64,000 bases of DNA from Halorhodospira halochloris (GCF_002356555.2 NZ_AP017372.2:682001-746000); one strand, 5' to 3'; positions 41,501 to 51,420 are shown, numbered from the stretch's first letter. Notes: a model not told the origin generated them from the letters alone. A program made the numbers and translations.

Positions 41501-43870
41501 TTACTCCTGGCCAGCTAGATAGAGCCACGTCTCAACCACCGAGTCGGGGTTTAACGAGACGCTCTCAATCCCCTGTTCCATCAGCCAGCGGGCCAGATCT
41601 GGATGGTCCGAGGGGCCTTGGCCGCAAATACCGACGTATTTGCTGTGCCGGTTACAGGCTTGGATGGCCATCGATAGCATGCGTTTGACAGCCTCATCGC
41701 GCTCATCGAATAGGTGAGCGATTGTTCCCGAGTCGCGGTCAAGGCCCAGGGTAAGCTGGGTAAGGTCGTTCGAGCCAATGGAGAAACCGTCGAACATCTC
41801 CAGAAACTCGTCGGCGAGTACCGCGTTCGATGGCAGCTCGCACATCATCATGACCTTCAAGCCATTCTTGCCTCGTTCCAGACCGTTTTCGGCCAGCAGG
41901 CTGATGGCGCGCTCGCCTTCGCTGAGCGTGCGTACGAACGGCACCATGATCCAGACGTTATCCAGGGCCATATCATCGCGCACCTTGCGTAAGGCCCGGC
42001 ACTCAAGCTTGAAGCAGTCCTGGAAATGCGGTGCTATGTAGCGCGAGGCGCCGCGGAAACCGATCATCGGGTTCTCTTCGTGCGGCTCGTACTTCTCACC
42101 GCCGATCAGGTTGGCGTACTCGTTAGACTTGAAGTCCGAGAGGCGCACTATGACCGGCTTGGGATAGAACGCTGCACCGAGCATTGAGATGCCCTCGGCG
42201 AGCTTATCTACGTAGAACTCTTCGGGGTTTATGTAGCCGGCGGTCTGTGAATCTATGACCCGCTTAACCGATGGTTCCTGCTGATCGTACTCGAGAAGAG
42301 CTTTGGGGTGAATGCCGATCATGCGGTTGATGATGAACTCTACCCGGGCCAGTCCGACTCCCTCATTAGGCAGGAAGCTAAAATCGAAGGCCCGGTCGGG
42401 GTTGCCGACGTTCATCATAATCTTGAACGGGATTTCGGGCATATCCTTCAAAGAGACCTCGCGGACCTCAAAGTCCTGCAGGCCTTCGTAGATAAAGCCG
42501 GTGTCACCTTCAGCGCAGGAGGCTGTAACCTCGACGCTATCGGGGATCTTCTCGGTGGCATCGCCGCAGCCGACAATGGCCGGAATGCCTAGCTCCCGGG
42601 CAATTATGGCAGCGTGGCAAGTGCGCCCGCCGCGATTGGTGACAATAGCCGCGGCGCGCTTCATGATCGGCTCCCAGTCGGGGTCGGTCATGTCGGTTAC
42701 GAGCACATCACCGGGTTGGACACGGTTGATTTCATCAATGCTGGCCACCACCCGTGACGGCCCGGCGCCGATGCGCTGGCCGATGGAGCGCCCTTCGGCG
42801 AGAACTTCACCGCGGTTTTTGAGGTGGTAGCGCTCGAGGACTTGGCCACCATCGCGGCTTTTGACAGTTTCAGGGCGAGCTTGGAGGATATATATACGCC
42901 CATCGTTGCCGTCTTTGCCCCACTCGATATCCATCGGCCGGCCGTAGTGCTGCTCGATTGTTACCGCCTGCCGGGCAAGGCTATTAATGTCCTCGTCGGT
43001 CAAGCAAAACCGCATCCGGTCTTGTTCAGGAACATCCACGGTTTCGACCGTCTTGCCATGGCCGGTTTCGCCCGAGTAGACCATCTTGATGGCCTTACCG
43101 CCGAGGCTGCGGCGTAAAATGGCGGGGCGTCCGGCCTCCAGGTTGGGCTTGTAGACGTAGAACTCGTCGGGGTTTACTGCTCCCTGCACGACGGTCTCGC
43201 CCAATCCCCAGGCGGCGGTGATGAAGACTGCCTGGTCGAAGCCAGATTCAGTGTCTATGGTGAACATTACGCCTGAGGCGCCGATATCGGAGCGCACCAT
43301 GCGCTGGATGCCGGCGGACAATGCGACCTGCTCGTGATCAAAACCGTGATGAACCCGGTAGGATATGGCCCGATCGGTGAACAGCGAGGCGAAGACGTGA
43401 TGGATTGCTTCGCGGATGCCGTCGAGTCCGCGCACGTTGAGGAAGGTCTCCTGCTGGCCGGCGAATGAGGCGTCAGGCAGGTCTTCTGCGGTAGCAGATG
43501 AGCGCACTGCGAAAGATGCCTCGCCCGGTGTTTGGGCCTCAAGCTTCTCGTAGCTCTGGCGAATGGCAGCATCGAGGCTTTCCGGCAGCGGGGCATCAAG
43601 GATCATCTTACGGATGCGCGCGCCGGTGTTGGCTAGCTGCTCCACATCGTCGACATCCAGGCCGGATAGGGCCTCGCGGATTGCCTCGCGCAGGCCGTTG
43701 GCGTCGAGAAATGCCCAGTAAGCGGCTGATGTCGTTGCAAAGCCGCCAGGCACTTGGACACCGGCGCTACTAAGATTGCTGATCATTTCACCGAGAGATG
43801 CGTTCTTGCCACCGACTCGATCCACGTCGCCCATTCCTAGGGCGTCTAACTCTACTACATATTCTTGCAA
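41501..43870 (-). CDS. ppsA: Phosphoenolpyruvate synthase
   Basis: About 789 residues. Converts pyruvate and ATP to phosphoenolpyruvate, AMP and phosphate in gluconeogenesis. N-terminal ATP-binding domain ([20 protein letters not shown]), phosphohistidine motif [20 protein letters not shown] with the swivelling His, and C-terminal PEP/pyruvate domain ending [20 protein letters not shown] are all present. I choose the TTG at 43870 because GGGGAG precedes it at good distance and it gives the family's usual N-terminus; a GTG at 43915 is also in frame. It is divergent from its regulator ppsR, 111 bp away. Confidence 0.96.
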   Translation of the reverse strand: MQEYVVELDALGMGDVDRVGGKNASLGEMISNLSSAGVQVPGGFATTSAAYWAFLDANGLREAIREALSGLDVDDVEQLANTGARIRKMILDAPLPESLDAAIRQSYEKLEAQTPGEASFAVRSSATAEDLPDASFAGQQETFLNVRGLDGIREAIHHVFASLFTDRAISYRVHHGFDHEQVALSAGIQRMVRSDIGASGVMFTIDTESGFDQAVFITAAWGLGETVVQGAVNPDEFYVYKPNLEAGRPAILRRSLGGKAIKMVYSGETGHGKTVETVDVPEQDRMRFCLTDEDINSLARQAVTIEQHYGRPMDIEWGKDGNDGRIYILQARPETVKSRDGGQVLERYHLKNRGEVLAEGRSIGQRIGAGPSRVVASIDEINRVQPGDVLVTDMTDPDWEPIMKRAAAIVTNRGGRTCHAAIIARELGIPAIVGCGDATEKIPDSVEVTASCAEGDTGFIYEGLQDFEVREVSLKDMPEIPFKIMMNVGNPDRAFDFSFLPNEGVGLARVEFIINRMIGIHPKALLEYDQQEPSVKRVIDSQTAGYINPEEFYVDKLAEGISMLGAAFYPKPVIVRLSDFKSNEYANLIGGEKYEPHEENPMIGFRGASRYIAPHFQDCFKLECRALRKVRDDMALDNVWIMVPFVRTLSEGERAISLLAENGLERGKNGLKVMMMCELPSNAVLADEFLEMFDGFSIGSNDLTQLTLGLDRDSGTIAHLFDERDEAVKRMLSMAIQACNRHSKYVGICGQGPSDHPDLARWLMEQGIESVSLNPDSVVETWLYLAGQE

Positions 43871-43981
43871 GGCTTTGCTCCCCTGAAGCTTCACTTTCGT
43901 GTGTCTGCGATCCACTGTGTCGTAACCGACTCTATGGTCTAATATGACCAGCCGGCTTAAGCGATACTAGGAACGCTACCG

Positions 43982-44815
43982 ATGAGTGACGTGCGCAGGG
44001 TGTTTTTTGTTTCAGATCGAACCGGGATAACTGCCGAGGCTCTCGGGCACTCGTTGTTGACCCAGTTCGATGTGGTTACCGAACAAGCAACCATCCCGTT
44101 TATCGATTCGGTGGAAAAGTCTCGCGGGGCGCTAAAACGCATCAGAGCAGCCTCTGCTCGTGACCTTAACCGCCCCATCGTCTTCTCTACCATCATCGAT
44201 CAAGATGTCTTGGCCGTCCTGCGCGACAGCAAGGACATCGTCTTATACGACTTTTTCGACACCTTTATAAAATCGCTAGAGAGCGAGTTGAAGGTGCCGC
44301 CACAGCAAATCATCGGCCGTTCCCACGGCATGGCAGATGATAGCATGTACGACATAAGAATTGAGGCCATGAATTTTGCACTGCATCACGATGATGGTGC
44401 AACTCTCCGTCACTATGGCCGCTCCGACATAATCCTCGTGGGAGTATCGCGTAGCGGTAAGACCCCGGCAGCGCTCTATTTAGCGCTGCAATACGGTATA
44501 TACGCAGCTAACTATCCGCTGACCGCTGACGATCTGGTGGATAATCGCTTTGGCTCGGGTTTGCCGCAAGGCCTGCGCCACCAGAAAGACAAATTGTTCG
44601 GTTTGACCATCGATCCTGATAGGCTTCATCAGATCCGTCAGGAGAGGCGACCTAATAGTCGCTACGCCGAGTTGCGTCAGTGTGAGTACGAAGTGGCCCG
44701 AGCCGAGGCCATGTTTCGCCGCGAGCGGGTTCCTTATCTTGATATAACGACTATGTCCATCGAGGAGATCGCCTCGACCCTCATCCATCAACGCGGTCTT
44801 AGTCGGCGAGTTTAG
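43982..44815 (+). CDS. ppsR: PEP synthase regulatory kinase/pyrophosphorylase
   Basis: 277-residue DUF299 protein. It inactivates PpsA by ADP-dependent phosphorylation of a Thr next to the catalytic His and reactivates it by phosphorolysis. The start VRRVFFVSDRTGITAEALGH is typical, and the P-loop GVSRSGKTPAALYLALQYGI lies near residue 155. The family's C-terminal YLDITTMSIEEIASTL is present. Divergence from ppsA is the standard layout. Confidence 0.96.
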   Translation: MSDVRRVFFVSDRTGITAEALGHSLLTQFDVVTEQATIPFIDSVEKSRGALKRIRAASARDLNRPIVFSTIIDQDVLAVLRDSKDIVLYDFFDTFIKSLESELKVPPQQIIGRSHGMADDSMYDIRIEAMNFALHHDDGATLRHYGRSDIILVGVSRSGKTPAALYLALQYGIYAANYPLTADDLVDNRFGSGLPQGLRHQKDKLFGLTIDPDRLHQIRQERRPNSRYAELRQCEYEVARAEAMFRRERVPYLDITTMSIEEIASTLIHQRGLSRRV

Positions 44816-44850
44816 TAGCTGGCATGGTCGATGAAGGAGCCGTTCCCTTT

Positions 44851-45004
44851 AGGGCGCCTCTAATAACTCCCCTCAGAGCCACTTGGTTGCCCCGCTGTGG
44901 AGGCAGCCGTAAATCCATCCCTGGAGGCTTCATGTGGTCACCCCTGGCGCCAAGACCTCCACAGCGGGGCAACCAAGTGGCTCTGAGGGGGAGGTTTAGG
45001 AGTT
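44851..45004. repeat. Fold-back repeat, copy E
   Basis: Arms AACTCCCCTCAGAGCCACTT and (right) AAGTGGCTCTGAGGGGGAGG, then GGTTGCCCCGC/GCGGGGCAACC. Core forward with GGAGGCAGCCGTAAATCCAT and CATGTGGTCACCCCTGGCGC, so the inner palindrome is altered. Left tip GGGCGCCTCTAATAAC. Confidence 0.93.
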
Positions 45005-45017
45005 TCGTACAGGTTAC

Positions 45018-45047
45018 TAGTTGAGACTAGTTAAGAGTGGTTGAGAA
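45018..45047. promoter_or_regulatory. Three 10-bp tandem repeats upstream of the DUF1249 gene
   Basis: TAGTTGAGAC, TAGTTAAGAG, TGGTTGAGAA head to tail, period 10 bp (one helical turn), 40 bp upstream of the start codon. Candidate protein-binding iterons; no known motif recognised. Confidence 0.4.
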
Positions 45048-45087
45048 GTTGTCCCCTTTTTCTTAAGAGCATGTTATTCTCCCGCGC

Positions 45088-45531
45088 ATGATGGAGATCA
45101 CCTTACCGCCCAAGGGTTCTTTAGAGGCGCCGCCATGTAGCTTTGCGGCGCTTATGGAACTCTGTGAAATCAACTATATCTATATGCGCCGCCTGGCTCC
45201 TGACTTGAGAACCGGGTTTAACTCGGGGGGCAAAGTCTCTGTCTCCCGCCATGGGGTAGAGCTCTGCCTAGAGGTTCTTGAGTGCAGCCGCTACACTACC
45301 ACTACTTTGTTAACTCATCGCTTTCAAGGCGCTGACGGTAACCGTGAGGCCATCCCGGACCTAACAGTGCGCGTATATCATGATGCCCGGGTGGCAGAGG
45401 TAATAGAGATGGGCGGGGGCGGCGCACGCTATGCGTCGCTGAGCTTGGCTAAGCGTTGGGCTGAGAACCGATTTTTAAATCGTTGGTTGCTTTTTAGCCT
45501 CGGTGAAGGGCACTCTTTTGATCTTGGGTAG
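45088..45531 (+). CDS. DUF1249 (YqiB-like) protein
   Basis: 147-residue cytoplasmic protein of a conserved gammaproteobacterial family without known function. Recognisable parts are ALMELCEINYIYMRRLAPDL, LEVLECSRYTTTTLLTHRFQ, and PDLTVRVYHDARVAEVIEMG. The E. coli relative yqiB lies near cpdA/parE; here the gene is alone, after a fold-back repeat and before an IscR-like gene. Two ATG codons in tandem (45088, 45091). Confidence 0.82.
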   Translation: MMEITLPPKGSLEAPPCSFAALMELCEINYIYMRRLAPDLRTGFNSGGKVSVSRHGVELCLEVLECSRYTTTTLLTHRFQGADGNREAIPDLTVRVYHDARVAEVIEMGGGGARYASLSLAKRWAENRFLNRWLLFSLGEGHSFDLG

Positions 45532-45562
45532 TTAGCCTGAATTTGCAGCATTTTTCGAGGGG

Positions 45563-45591
45563 TTGACTTAGCACGGCTGTTGGGATAGATA
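45563..45591 (+). promoter_or_regulatory. Possible sigma-70 promoter of the IscR-like gene
   Basis: TTGACT at 45563-45568 and TAGATA at 45586-45591, spacing 17 bp, about 40 bp before the start codon. The -10 is a weak match. Confidence 0.4.
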
Positions 45592-45631
45592 TGAAGTGTA
45601 TATTTCCCTCCACCGCTGAAGGTCATGAGCT

Positions 45632-46156
45632 ATGAGATTATCTACAAGAGGTCGCTATGCAGTATCCGCAATGGTCGAGCTGACCCGGAATGTCGGCAAA
45701 CGTCCGGTAACGCTGGCTGAGATATCTGCAAGCCAGGGTATATCGCTCTCCTATTTGGAGCAGCTGTTTGCGCCGATGCGGCGCGAGAATCTGGTCTACG
45801 GAGTGCGAGGTCCAGGAGGTGGATACCGCTTGGCAAAGTCAGCCGACCAGATTACCGTAGCGCAGATCATAATGGCCGTTGATGGCTACGTAGGCGCGCG
45901 TACTGAACAAGATACAGGTCAGCCAGCAGCAAGTAGCGAGGAGCAAAAGCAGGCTGTATGGGCGGACTTGAGCAAGCAGGTTTATGAGTTGCTCAACCGC
46001 ATAACGTTGCAGCAAATGGCTGATGGGTCAGGAGAGATTGCCGCAGTAAGGGGCGATCAAGCGGCAGAGGGGATTGATGAAACCCGAGATCGAGAAGCGT
46101 CTCGAACGGGCACAGAGCCTGCCCACAATACCTGGCGTCGCACAGCGAATCGTTGA
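45632..46156 (+). CDS. Rrf2/IscR-family regulator lacking the cluster cysteines
   Basis: 174 residues. The N-terminal winged helix is a clear IscR type: MRLSTRGRYAVSAMVELTRN, VTLAEISASQGISLSYLEQL, FAPMRRENLVYGVRGPGGGY. IscR normally follows with three Cys that bind a 2Fe-2S cluster. Here that loop reads GARTEQDTGQPAASSEEQKQ with no Cys, while the next helix AVWADLSKQVYELLNRITLQ is kept. So it cannot sense clusters the usual way. No isc genes follow. The last 80 bp overlap the HDOD-GGDEF gene in another frame. Confidence 0.88.
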   Translation: MRLSTRGRYAVSAMVELTRNVGKRPVTLAEISASQGISLSYLEQLFAPMRRENLVYGVRGPGGGYRLAKSADQITVAQIIMAVDGYVGARTEQDTGQPAASSEEQKQAVWADLSKQVYELLNRITLQQMADGSGEIAAVRGDQAAEGIDETRDREASRTGTEPAHNTWRRTANR

Positions 46157-47606
46157 GCTTGGCCAACAAGCTGAGGTAGATACAACCGAGGTAAGTGAAG
46201 TACTGTCACGTGATCCTGCTCTGACCGCTAAGATATTACGTGCAGCCAATTCGCCTATTTTTGCCCACCGACGCAAAGCGAGCAGCTTGCGTGAGGCAAT
46301 AATGGCCCTGGGGCTAGAGGCTACCTTGACTCTGGCCCTGGGGTTTGTGCTTGTGCGCAACCTGAACTCAGTTTCGGGACGTCTCGACTACCACGCCTTT
46401 TGGCGGCGGGCCATGGTCAGTGGCGCTGCTGCTCAGTCCATATCCGAACGTATTGGCAGGTTAAACTCCGAAGAGGTGTTGCTTGCCGGGATGCTACAGG
46501 ATATCGGCATGCTCGTTTTCGATGCTCTGATGCCGCGGGAGTACGGTCGCTTGGCGGCAGAGGCGGAAGATCATGAGTCTTTACGCCTGGCTGAAAAAAA
46601 TATCCTTGAGGTCGACCACGCCGAGCTCGGCCTCTGGCTTATGCAGCGCTGGAATTTGCCTGAGTATTTGCAATGTGCAGCATTCGCAAGCCATGAACCA
46701 GAGCTTATGGATCTGCCCGAGAATGAGGGTAACCTGTGCCAGCAAAAAGAGTTAGGCAAGATAGTCGCTTTATCGAGTCGGATGGCCGATATCTGGGTCA
46801 CCCGAGATAGCGATAGTGCCACTATGCAGGCGGCTTCTTTGGCTTATGAGTTCTATGGATGGGATCAAGAAGCGTTTGGAGAAGTGCTGAGTAAAGTGGC
46901 TGAACTGGTCAGGCATCTCACTGATGTCTACGAAATTGAGAATACCTCAGTGGAAGATCTGGCTGCCATCTCTGATCAGGCGCGTGAGACTTTGACGCTG
47001 CGCAGCCTGCATATGATTCATGAGGCAGCTCAGGAGAGGCGCAGAAACCAAGAGCTCGAGGCTCAGAATAGTATCCTTAAGGATCAGGCGGAAAAAGATG
47101 CCCTAACCGAGTTATACAATCGCCGGCACTTAGAGAAACGACTCAAGCAGGCATTTGCCCAGGCGCGCAAGCACAATAAGACTATGGCCTTAGCCTTGAT
47201 CGACCTCGATTACTTTAAACGGGTAAATGATGAGCTGGGCCATCAGGCTGGCGATGCTGTCCTTTACGGCGTAGCACAAGTGTTACGTCAACAAGTGCGT
47301 GATGACGACATCCTGGCGCGTTATGGCGGTGAAGAGTTTTTGCTGGCTCTGCCGGATGTCGGAGAGTTGGCGGCTAAAGGCATAATGCAGCGAATACGCA
47401 AGGCTATCGCTGAGACAGAATACTCCCCTGGTGCAGGTGCCCCTGCAAGGCGGATTACTACCTCGATTGGTTATGCGATCAGCGATGGTTCGGATAGTAG
47501 GTTGGATAGTGTAGAAGCACTCATTGAGGCTGCCGACAAGGCGCTGTATAGGGCTAAAGTTGGCGGGCGGAATAGGGTCGAGTTGTTTGGGCCAGAAGTT
47601 CATTGA
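46077..47606 (+). CDS. HDOD-GGDEF protein, predicted diguanylate cyclase
   Basis: 509 residues. The N-terminal HDOD domain (RAQSLPTIPGVAQRIVELGQ, LSRDPALTAKILRAANSPIF, LREAIMALGLEATLTLALGF) runs to about residue 270. A coiled-coil linker (AQERRRNQELEAQNSILKDQ) leads into a GGDEF domain (LTELYNRRHLEKRLKQAFAQ, IDLDYFKRVNDELGHQAGDA). The active-site loop is YGGEEF, a functional variant. No RxxD inhibitory site is obvious directly before it. It should make c-di-GMP, the ligand expected for the MshE N-domain. The ATG at 46077 follows GCAGAGGGG, with the start inside the IscR-like gene. Confidence 0.9.
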   Translation: MKPEIEKRLERAQSLPTIPGVAQRIVELGQQAEVDTTEVSEVLSRDPALTAKILRAANSPIFAHRRKASSLREAIMALGLEATLTLALGFVLVRNLNSVSGRLDYHAFWRRAMVSGAAAQSISERIGRLNSEEVLLAGMLQDIGMLVFDALMPREYGRLAAEAEDHESLRLAEKNILEVDHAELGLWLMQRWNLPEYLQCAAFASHEPELMDLPENEGNLCQQKELGKIVALSSRMADIWVTRDSDSATMQAASLAYEFYGWDQEAFGEVLSKVAELVRHLTDVYEIENTSVEDLAAISDQARETLTLRSLHMIHEAAQERRRNQELEAQNSILKDQAEKDALTELYNRRHLEKRLKQAFAQARKHNKTMALALIDLDYFKRVNDELGHQAGDAVLYGVAQVLRQQVRDDDILARYGGEEFLLALPDVGELAAKGIMQRIRKAIAETEYSPGAGAPARRITTSIGYAISDGSDSRLDSVEALIEAADKALYRAKVGGRNRVELFGPEVH

Positions 47607-47649
47607 TTTGTTTATCTTTGCGGCTATGCTAAGAGCAGTGGAGTGAGGT

Positions 47650-49179
47650 GTGGGAGCTGATTTCGGTGAGCAGGTAGTAGCCGCGGTAGATCTCGGCTCG
47701 AATAGCTTTCACATGATCGTTGCCGGGTTGTCCCCCGAGACTGGTACCCTGCGGGTGATAGATCGGCTGCGTGAGACGGTGCGCCTGGCTGAGGGGCTGA
47801 CCGACCAGGAGAAGAATCTCAATTGCCAGGCCCGCGAGCGGGCCCTGGCCTGCTTGCAGCGTTTCGGCGAGCGCCTGCGCCATTTCGATCCGGGCAACGT
47901 TCGGGTTGTCGGCACCAACACCTTGCGCCGTGCCCGTGACGCGGATCAACTCATGAGAGAGGCAGAGCAGGTGCTAGGCCACCCGATTGAGGTTGTCTCG
48001 GGCTACGAAGAGGCCCGACTGGTCTACCTAGGTGTAGCCCATAGTCTCGGTTTTGATAGTAGTCGGCGCTTGGTTGTCGACATAGGTGGTGGCAGTACGG
48101 AGATTATCATCGGTGAAGGTGAGTCGCCACTGCAGATGGAGAGCATGCATTTAGGGTGTGTGCGGCTAAATAACGAATTTTTCGGCGATGGCAGGATAAC
48201 CGCTCAGCGAATGGAGCAGGCTGTTCTGCAAGGGAGGCTGGAGCTGGAGCCGGTAGAGGGTAAGTTCCGTGCCTCCGGCTGGCAGAGTGCTGTCGGGGCC
48301 TCAGGGACTGTGCGGGCCGTTGCTCATTTTTGCACTCATATGTACGCGACCCCGCCCGGGGTTATTACCGCCGATGCCCTGCTGCGGCTGCGTAAGGCTT
48401 TGGTTGAAGATGGCAGCTGTAAGAAGTTGGCCGCCCAAGTTGGCTTGTCTGCAGATCGACAGATAGTCTTCCCGCCAGGAGTTGCGGCGTTGAGCGCCGT
48501 CTTCGAGGCCTTGGATATCGATCGCATGGAGGTCTCGGATGGCGCCATGCGCGAGGGCCTACTCTACGATCTCGGCGGTCGGGCTGGTCTGGTTGCGGGG
48601 GCCGAGGACGCTCGCGATGCCAGTGTGGCTGCCCTGCGGCGGCGTTATTCGGTAGACGCTGAGCAGGCTGACCGGGTCAGTAGGACAGCCATGCGCTTGC
48701 ATAGCCAGGTGGCCTCTACCTGGGGGGTAGCCGATCAATTTTGCTGCGATATCCTCGATTGGGCGGCACAACTCCATGAGGTCGGTTTGGATATCTCCCA
48801 CGCCCAGTATCACAAGCACGGCGCTTACATCCTCAATAACGCCGATATGGCCGGTTTCTCGCGGCAGGAACAGCAGTTGCTGGCTTTCCTGGTGCGAGTG
48901 CATAGGCGTAAGCTGGCGCGCAGCCAAATCAGTGCGCTGCCGCAGCGCTGGACGCAGATCGGTACCAGGCTGGCACTGCTATTGCGGCAAGCGGTCCTTT
49001 TGCACCGCAGTCGCAGTGAGGAGGATATTGCTGAACCGCGTATCCAGCCCCTTGAGGACGGCTTAAGGGTTTCCTTTGCAGGGAGTGCTTTGGAGGACAA
49101 TCCTCTGCTGCGCGCTGATCTTGAGCAGGAGCAGCGCTATTTAAGTAAGGCCGGCTGGCGACTTGAGTTTGTTCCATAG
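47650..49179 (+). CDS. ppx: Exopolyphosphatase (Ppx/GppA family)
   Basis: 509 residues, GTG start. Actin-like phosphohydrolase: QVVAAVDLGSNSFHMIVAGL (phosphate 1), VRVVGTNTLRRARDADQL, VDIGGGSTEIIIGEGE (phosphate 2), and the C-terminal HD-like domain (QLHEVGLDISHAQYHKHGAY). Degrades polyphosphate from the ends; GppA activity on pppGpp is the close alternative. It is convergent with ppk; the 150-bp space between the two stop codons is exactly one fold-back repeat. Confidence 0.93.
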   Translation: MGADFGEQVVAAVDLGSNSFHMIVAGLSPETGTLRVIDRLRETVRLAEGLTDQEKNLNCQARERALACLQRFGERLRHFDPGNVRVVGTNTLRRARDADQLMREAEQVLGHPIEVVSGYEEARLVYLGVAHSLGFDSSRRLVVDIGGGSTEIIIGEGESPLQMESMHLGCVRLNNEFFGDGRITAQRMEQAVLQGRLELEPVEGKFRASGWQSAVGASGTVRAVAHFCTHMYATPPGVITADALLRLRKALVEDGSCKKLAAQVGLSADRQIVFPPGVAALSAVFEALDIDRMEVSDGAMREGLLYDLGGRAGLVAGAEDARDASVAALRRRYSVDAEQADRVSRTAMRLHSQVASTWGVADQFCCDILDWAAQLHEVGLDISHAQYHKHGAYILNNADMAGFSRQEQQLLAFLVRVHRRKLARSQISALPQRWTQIGTRLALLLRQAVLLHRSRSEEDIAEPRIQPLEDGLRVSFAGSALEDNPLLRADLEQEQRYLSKAGWRLEFVP

Positions 49180-49328
49180 GGAGCCGCTATAAACTCCCCA
49201 CTGAGCCTGGCTGCCTCGATGTGGAGGTCTTGGCGCCAAGGATGGCGCCATGAAGCCTCCAAGGAAGGATTCACGGCGTCCTCCACATCGAGGCAGCCAG
49301 GCTCAGTGGGGAGTTTATAGTGGTTTTT
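49180..49328. repeat. Fold-back repeat, copy F, between ppx and ppk stops
   Basis: Arms AAACTCCCCACTGAGCCTGG, CTGCCTCGATGTGG and (right) CCACATCGAGGCAGCCAGGC, TCAGTGGGGAGTTT; complementary throughout. Core reversed. It starts one base after the ppx stop and ends one base before the ppk stop, so it probably serves both genes as a terminator. Confidence 0.95.
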
Positions 49329-49329
49329 A

Positions 49330-51420
49330 TTAACTATCTTCGCTGAGCGTCTCCAGCAACACCTGCTGGGCGTTAAAGGGCTCCTCTTCTAAGTCTGGTT
49401 GTGAGCGGGTGTAAGTGCCGTCGCTACCCAGGAGCCAGGCTTGGCGGTTGTCCCGAAGATAGCAGTTTAAGTCATCAACAATCCTTTGCCGGGTCTGCGG
49501 GTCTATAACCGGGAAGGCCGATTCGACGCGGCGAAAGAAGTTCCGATCCATCCAGTCGGCGCTGGAGCAGAATATGTCCGGGTTACCATCGTTGCCAAAG
49601 TAGAAGACCCGGGTGTGCTCCAGGAATCGACCGACTATCGAGCGCACCCGGATGTTATCTGAGACTCCTTCAATTCCAGGGCGCAGAACACATATACCGC
49701 GGACGATTAAGTCTATCTCGGCTCCGGCCTGGGAGGCGCGATAGAGGGCTTGGATGGTGCGTGGTTCAGTTAAGGCGTTGACCTTGGCTATAACTCTGCC
49801 CGTTTTGCCCGCTTCGGCCAGCTCCGCCTCACGGTTTATGCGAGTGATTACCTGCTCATGGAGGGTAAAAGGGGCCTGTAGTAGCCGATGCAAGTCTTTA
49901 AAGCGTCCGAGGCTAGTCAGCTGCAAGAAGATCCGATGGACATCTTCGGCTACGGACTTTTCCGCGGTGAGTAGGCCGTAATCGGTATATAGCCGTGCGG
50001 TTCTGGAGTGGTAGTTGCCTGTGCCGAGGTGGACGTAGTTGCGGAGCTTGGCGCCTTCGCGGCGGACAACTAGCAGCATCTTGCAGTGGGTTTTATAGCC
50101 AACCACACCATATACGACATGAGCACCGGCCTCTTGCAGGCGATTGGCGAGGACGATGTTCTCGCGCTCGTCGAAGCGGGCGAGTAGTTCAATGACAACT
50201 GTGACCTCTTTGCCAGCCTGGGCGGCCTTAACCAGGTTTTCGACAATCGCCGAGTCAGGGCCGGTGCGATACAGGGTTTGCTTGATGGCTAGGACATTTT
50301 GATCCTCGGCGGCCTGGCGAACGAGTTCTATTACCGGCAAAAAGGATTGGAAAGGGTGGTGGAGGAGGATATCTCTCTTATGTATAGCTTTGAATATGTC
50401 TGCTCCGCTGCTTAGCGCGGTGGGCAGTGCCGGGGTGAAAGAGGGGTACTTAAGGTCAGTGCGTTCTACCAGGTCGTATACTGCCATTAAGCGGTTGAGG
50501 TTTACGGGTCCATCTACCTGATAGAGGTCGTCGCGGCTCAACTCGAACTCGTTGAGCAGTAAGTCGGCCATATCATCGGGGCAGTTGGCAGCGACCTCTA
50601 GGCGCACTGCTTGGCCGTAGCGGCGCTGAGGCAGTTCGCCTTCCAGGGCGCGCATGAGATCGTCGACCTCTTCTTCGTCGATGAAAAGGTCACTGTTGCG
50701 GGTAACCCGGAATTGGTAGCAGTCGCGAACCGTCATGCCGGGGAAGAGGTCGTTGACAAAGGCGTGGATTACTGAGGAGAGGAAGACGAAATCGTGCGGG
50801 CCGCCGCCCGCAATCTCCTCTTCGGGTAGCTGGATGACGCGCGGCAGCGAGCGGGGTGCCTGGACTATGGCGAAGCCGGAGTTGCGTCCGAAGGCGTCTT
50901 TGCCTTCCAGCGATAAGATGAAGTTAAGGCTCTTATTTAGCACTTTGGGGAACGGGTGGGCGGGATCCAGGCCGAGGGGGCTGAGCACCGGTAGCAGTTG
51001 TTCTTCGAAATAGCAGCGTAACCAATCTCGCTGGGCCTGGCTCCAGTGGTTGCGACGGACGAAGTGGATCGAGTTCTCGGCCAGTGCCGGTATCACTTGC
51101 TCGTTGAGGACCTGATACTGTTCATGGACGATCTCGTGGGCCAGTGTGCCGGTGGAGCGCAAAACCTCTTGCGGGCTGCGGCCATCAATATCGGTCTGTA
51201 CCGAGCCGAGCTCTGCTTTCTGCTTTATCCCCGAGAGGCGAATCTCGAAAAACTCATCCATGTTGGTGCTCAGGATGCACAGGAACTTGAGCCGCTCCAG
51301 CAAAGGCACCTCAGGATCCTTGGCCTGTTCTAGAACACGGCGGTTGAATTCAAGCAGGCTTATTAGGCGGTTGGTATAGAGTTCGGGGCTTTTGAGATCG
51401 ATGTTTGATGGTTGCTGCAT
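49330..51420 (-). CDS. ppk: Polyphosphate kinase 1
   Basis: 696 residues. Makes polyphosphate from ATP. N domain ELYTNRLISLLEFNRRVLEQ, head domain, and two phospholipase-D-like C domains. The autophosphorylated His is in YGVVGYKTHCKMLLVV; LRNYVHLGTGNYHSRTARLY and the second conserved His in LEHTRVFYFGNDGNPDIFCS are also present. The ATG at 51420 is the only good start. Opposite ppx across the repeat; control of polyphosphate level by both genes at one locus is common. Confidence 0.97.
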   Translation of the reverse strand: MQQPSNIDLKSPELYTNRLISLLEFNRRVLEQAKDPEVPLLERLKFLCILSTNMDEFFEIRLSGIKQKAELGSVQTDIDGRSPQEVLRSTGTLAHEIVHEQYQVLNEQVIPALAENSIHFVRRNHWSQAQRDWLRCYFEEQLLPVLSPLGLDPAHPFPKVLNKSLNFILSLEGKDAFGRNSGFAIVQAPRSLPRVIQLPEEEIAGGGPHDFVFLSSVIHAFVNDLFPGMTVRDCYQFRVTRNSDLFIDEEEVDDLMRALEGELPQRRYGQAVRLEVAANCPDDMADLLLNEFELSRDDLYQVDGPVNLNRLMAVYDLVERTDLKYPSFTPALPTALSSGADIFKAIHKRDILLHHPFQSFLPVIELVRQAAEDQNVLAIKQTLYRTGPDSAIVENLVKAAQAGKEVTVVIELLARFDERENIVLANRLQEAGAHVVYGVVGYKTHCKMLLVVRREGAKLRNYVHLGTGNYHSRTARLYTDYGLLTAEKSVAEDVHRIFLQLTSLGRFKDLHRLLQAPFTLHEQVITRINREAELAEAGKTGRVIAKVNALTEPRTIQALYRASQAGAEIDLIVRGICVLRPGIEGVSDNIRVRSIVGRFLEHTRVFYFGNDGNPDIFCSSADWMDRNFFRRVESAFPVIDPQTRQRIVDDLNCYLRDNRQAWLLGSDGTYTRSQPDLEEEPFNAQQVLLETLSEDS

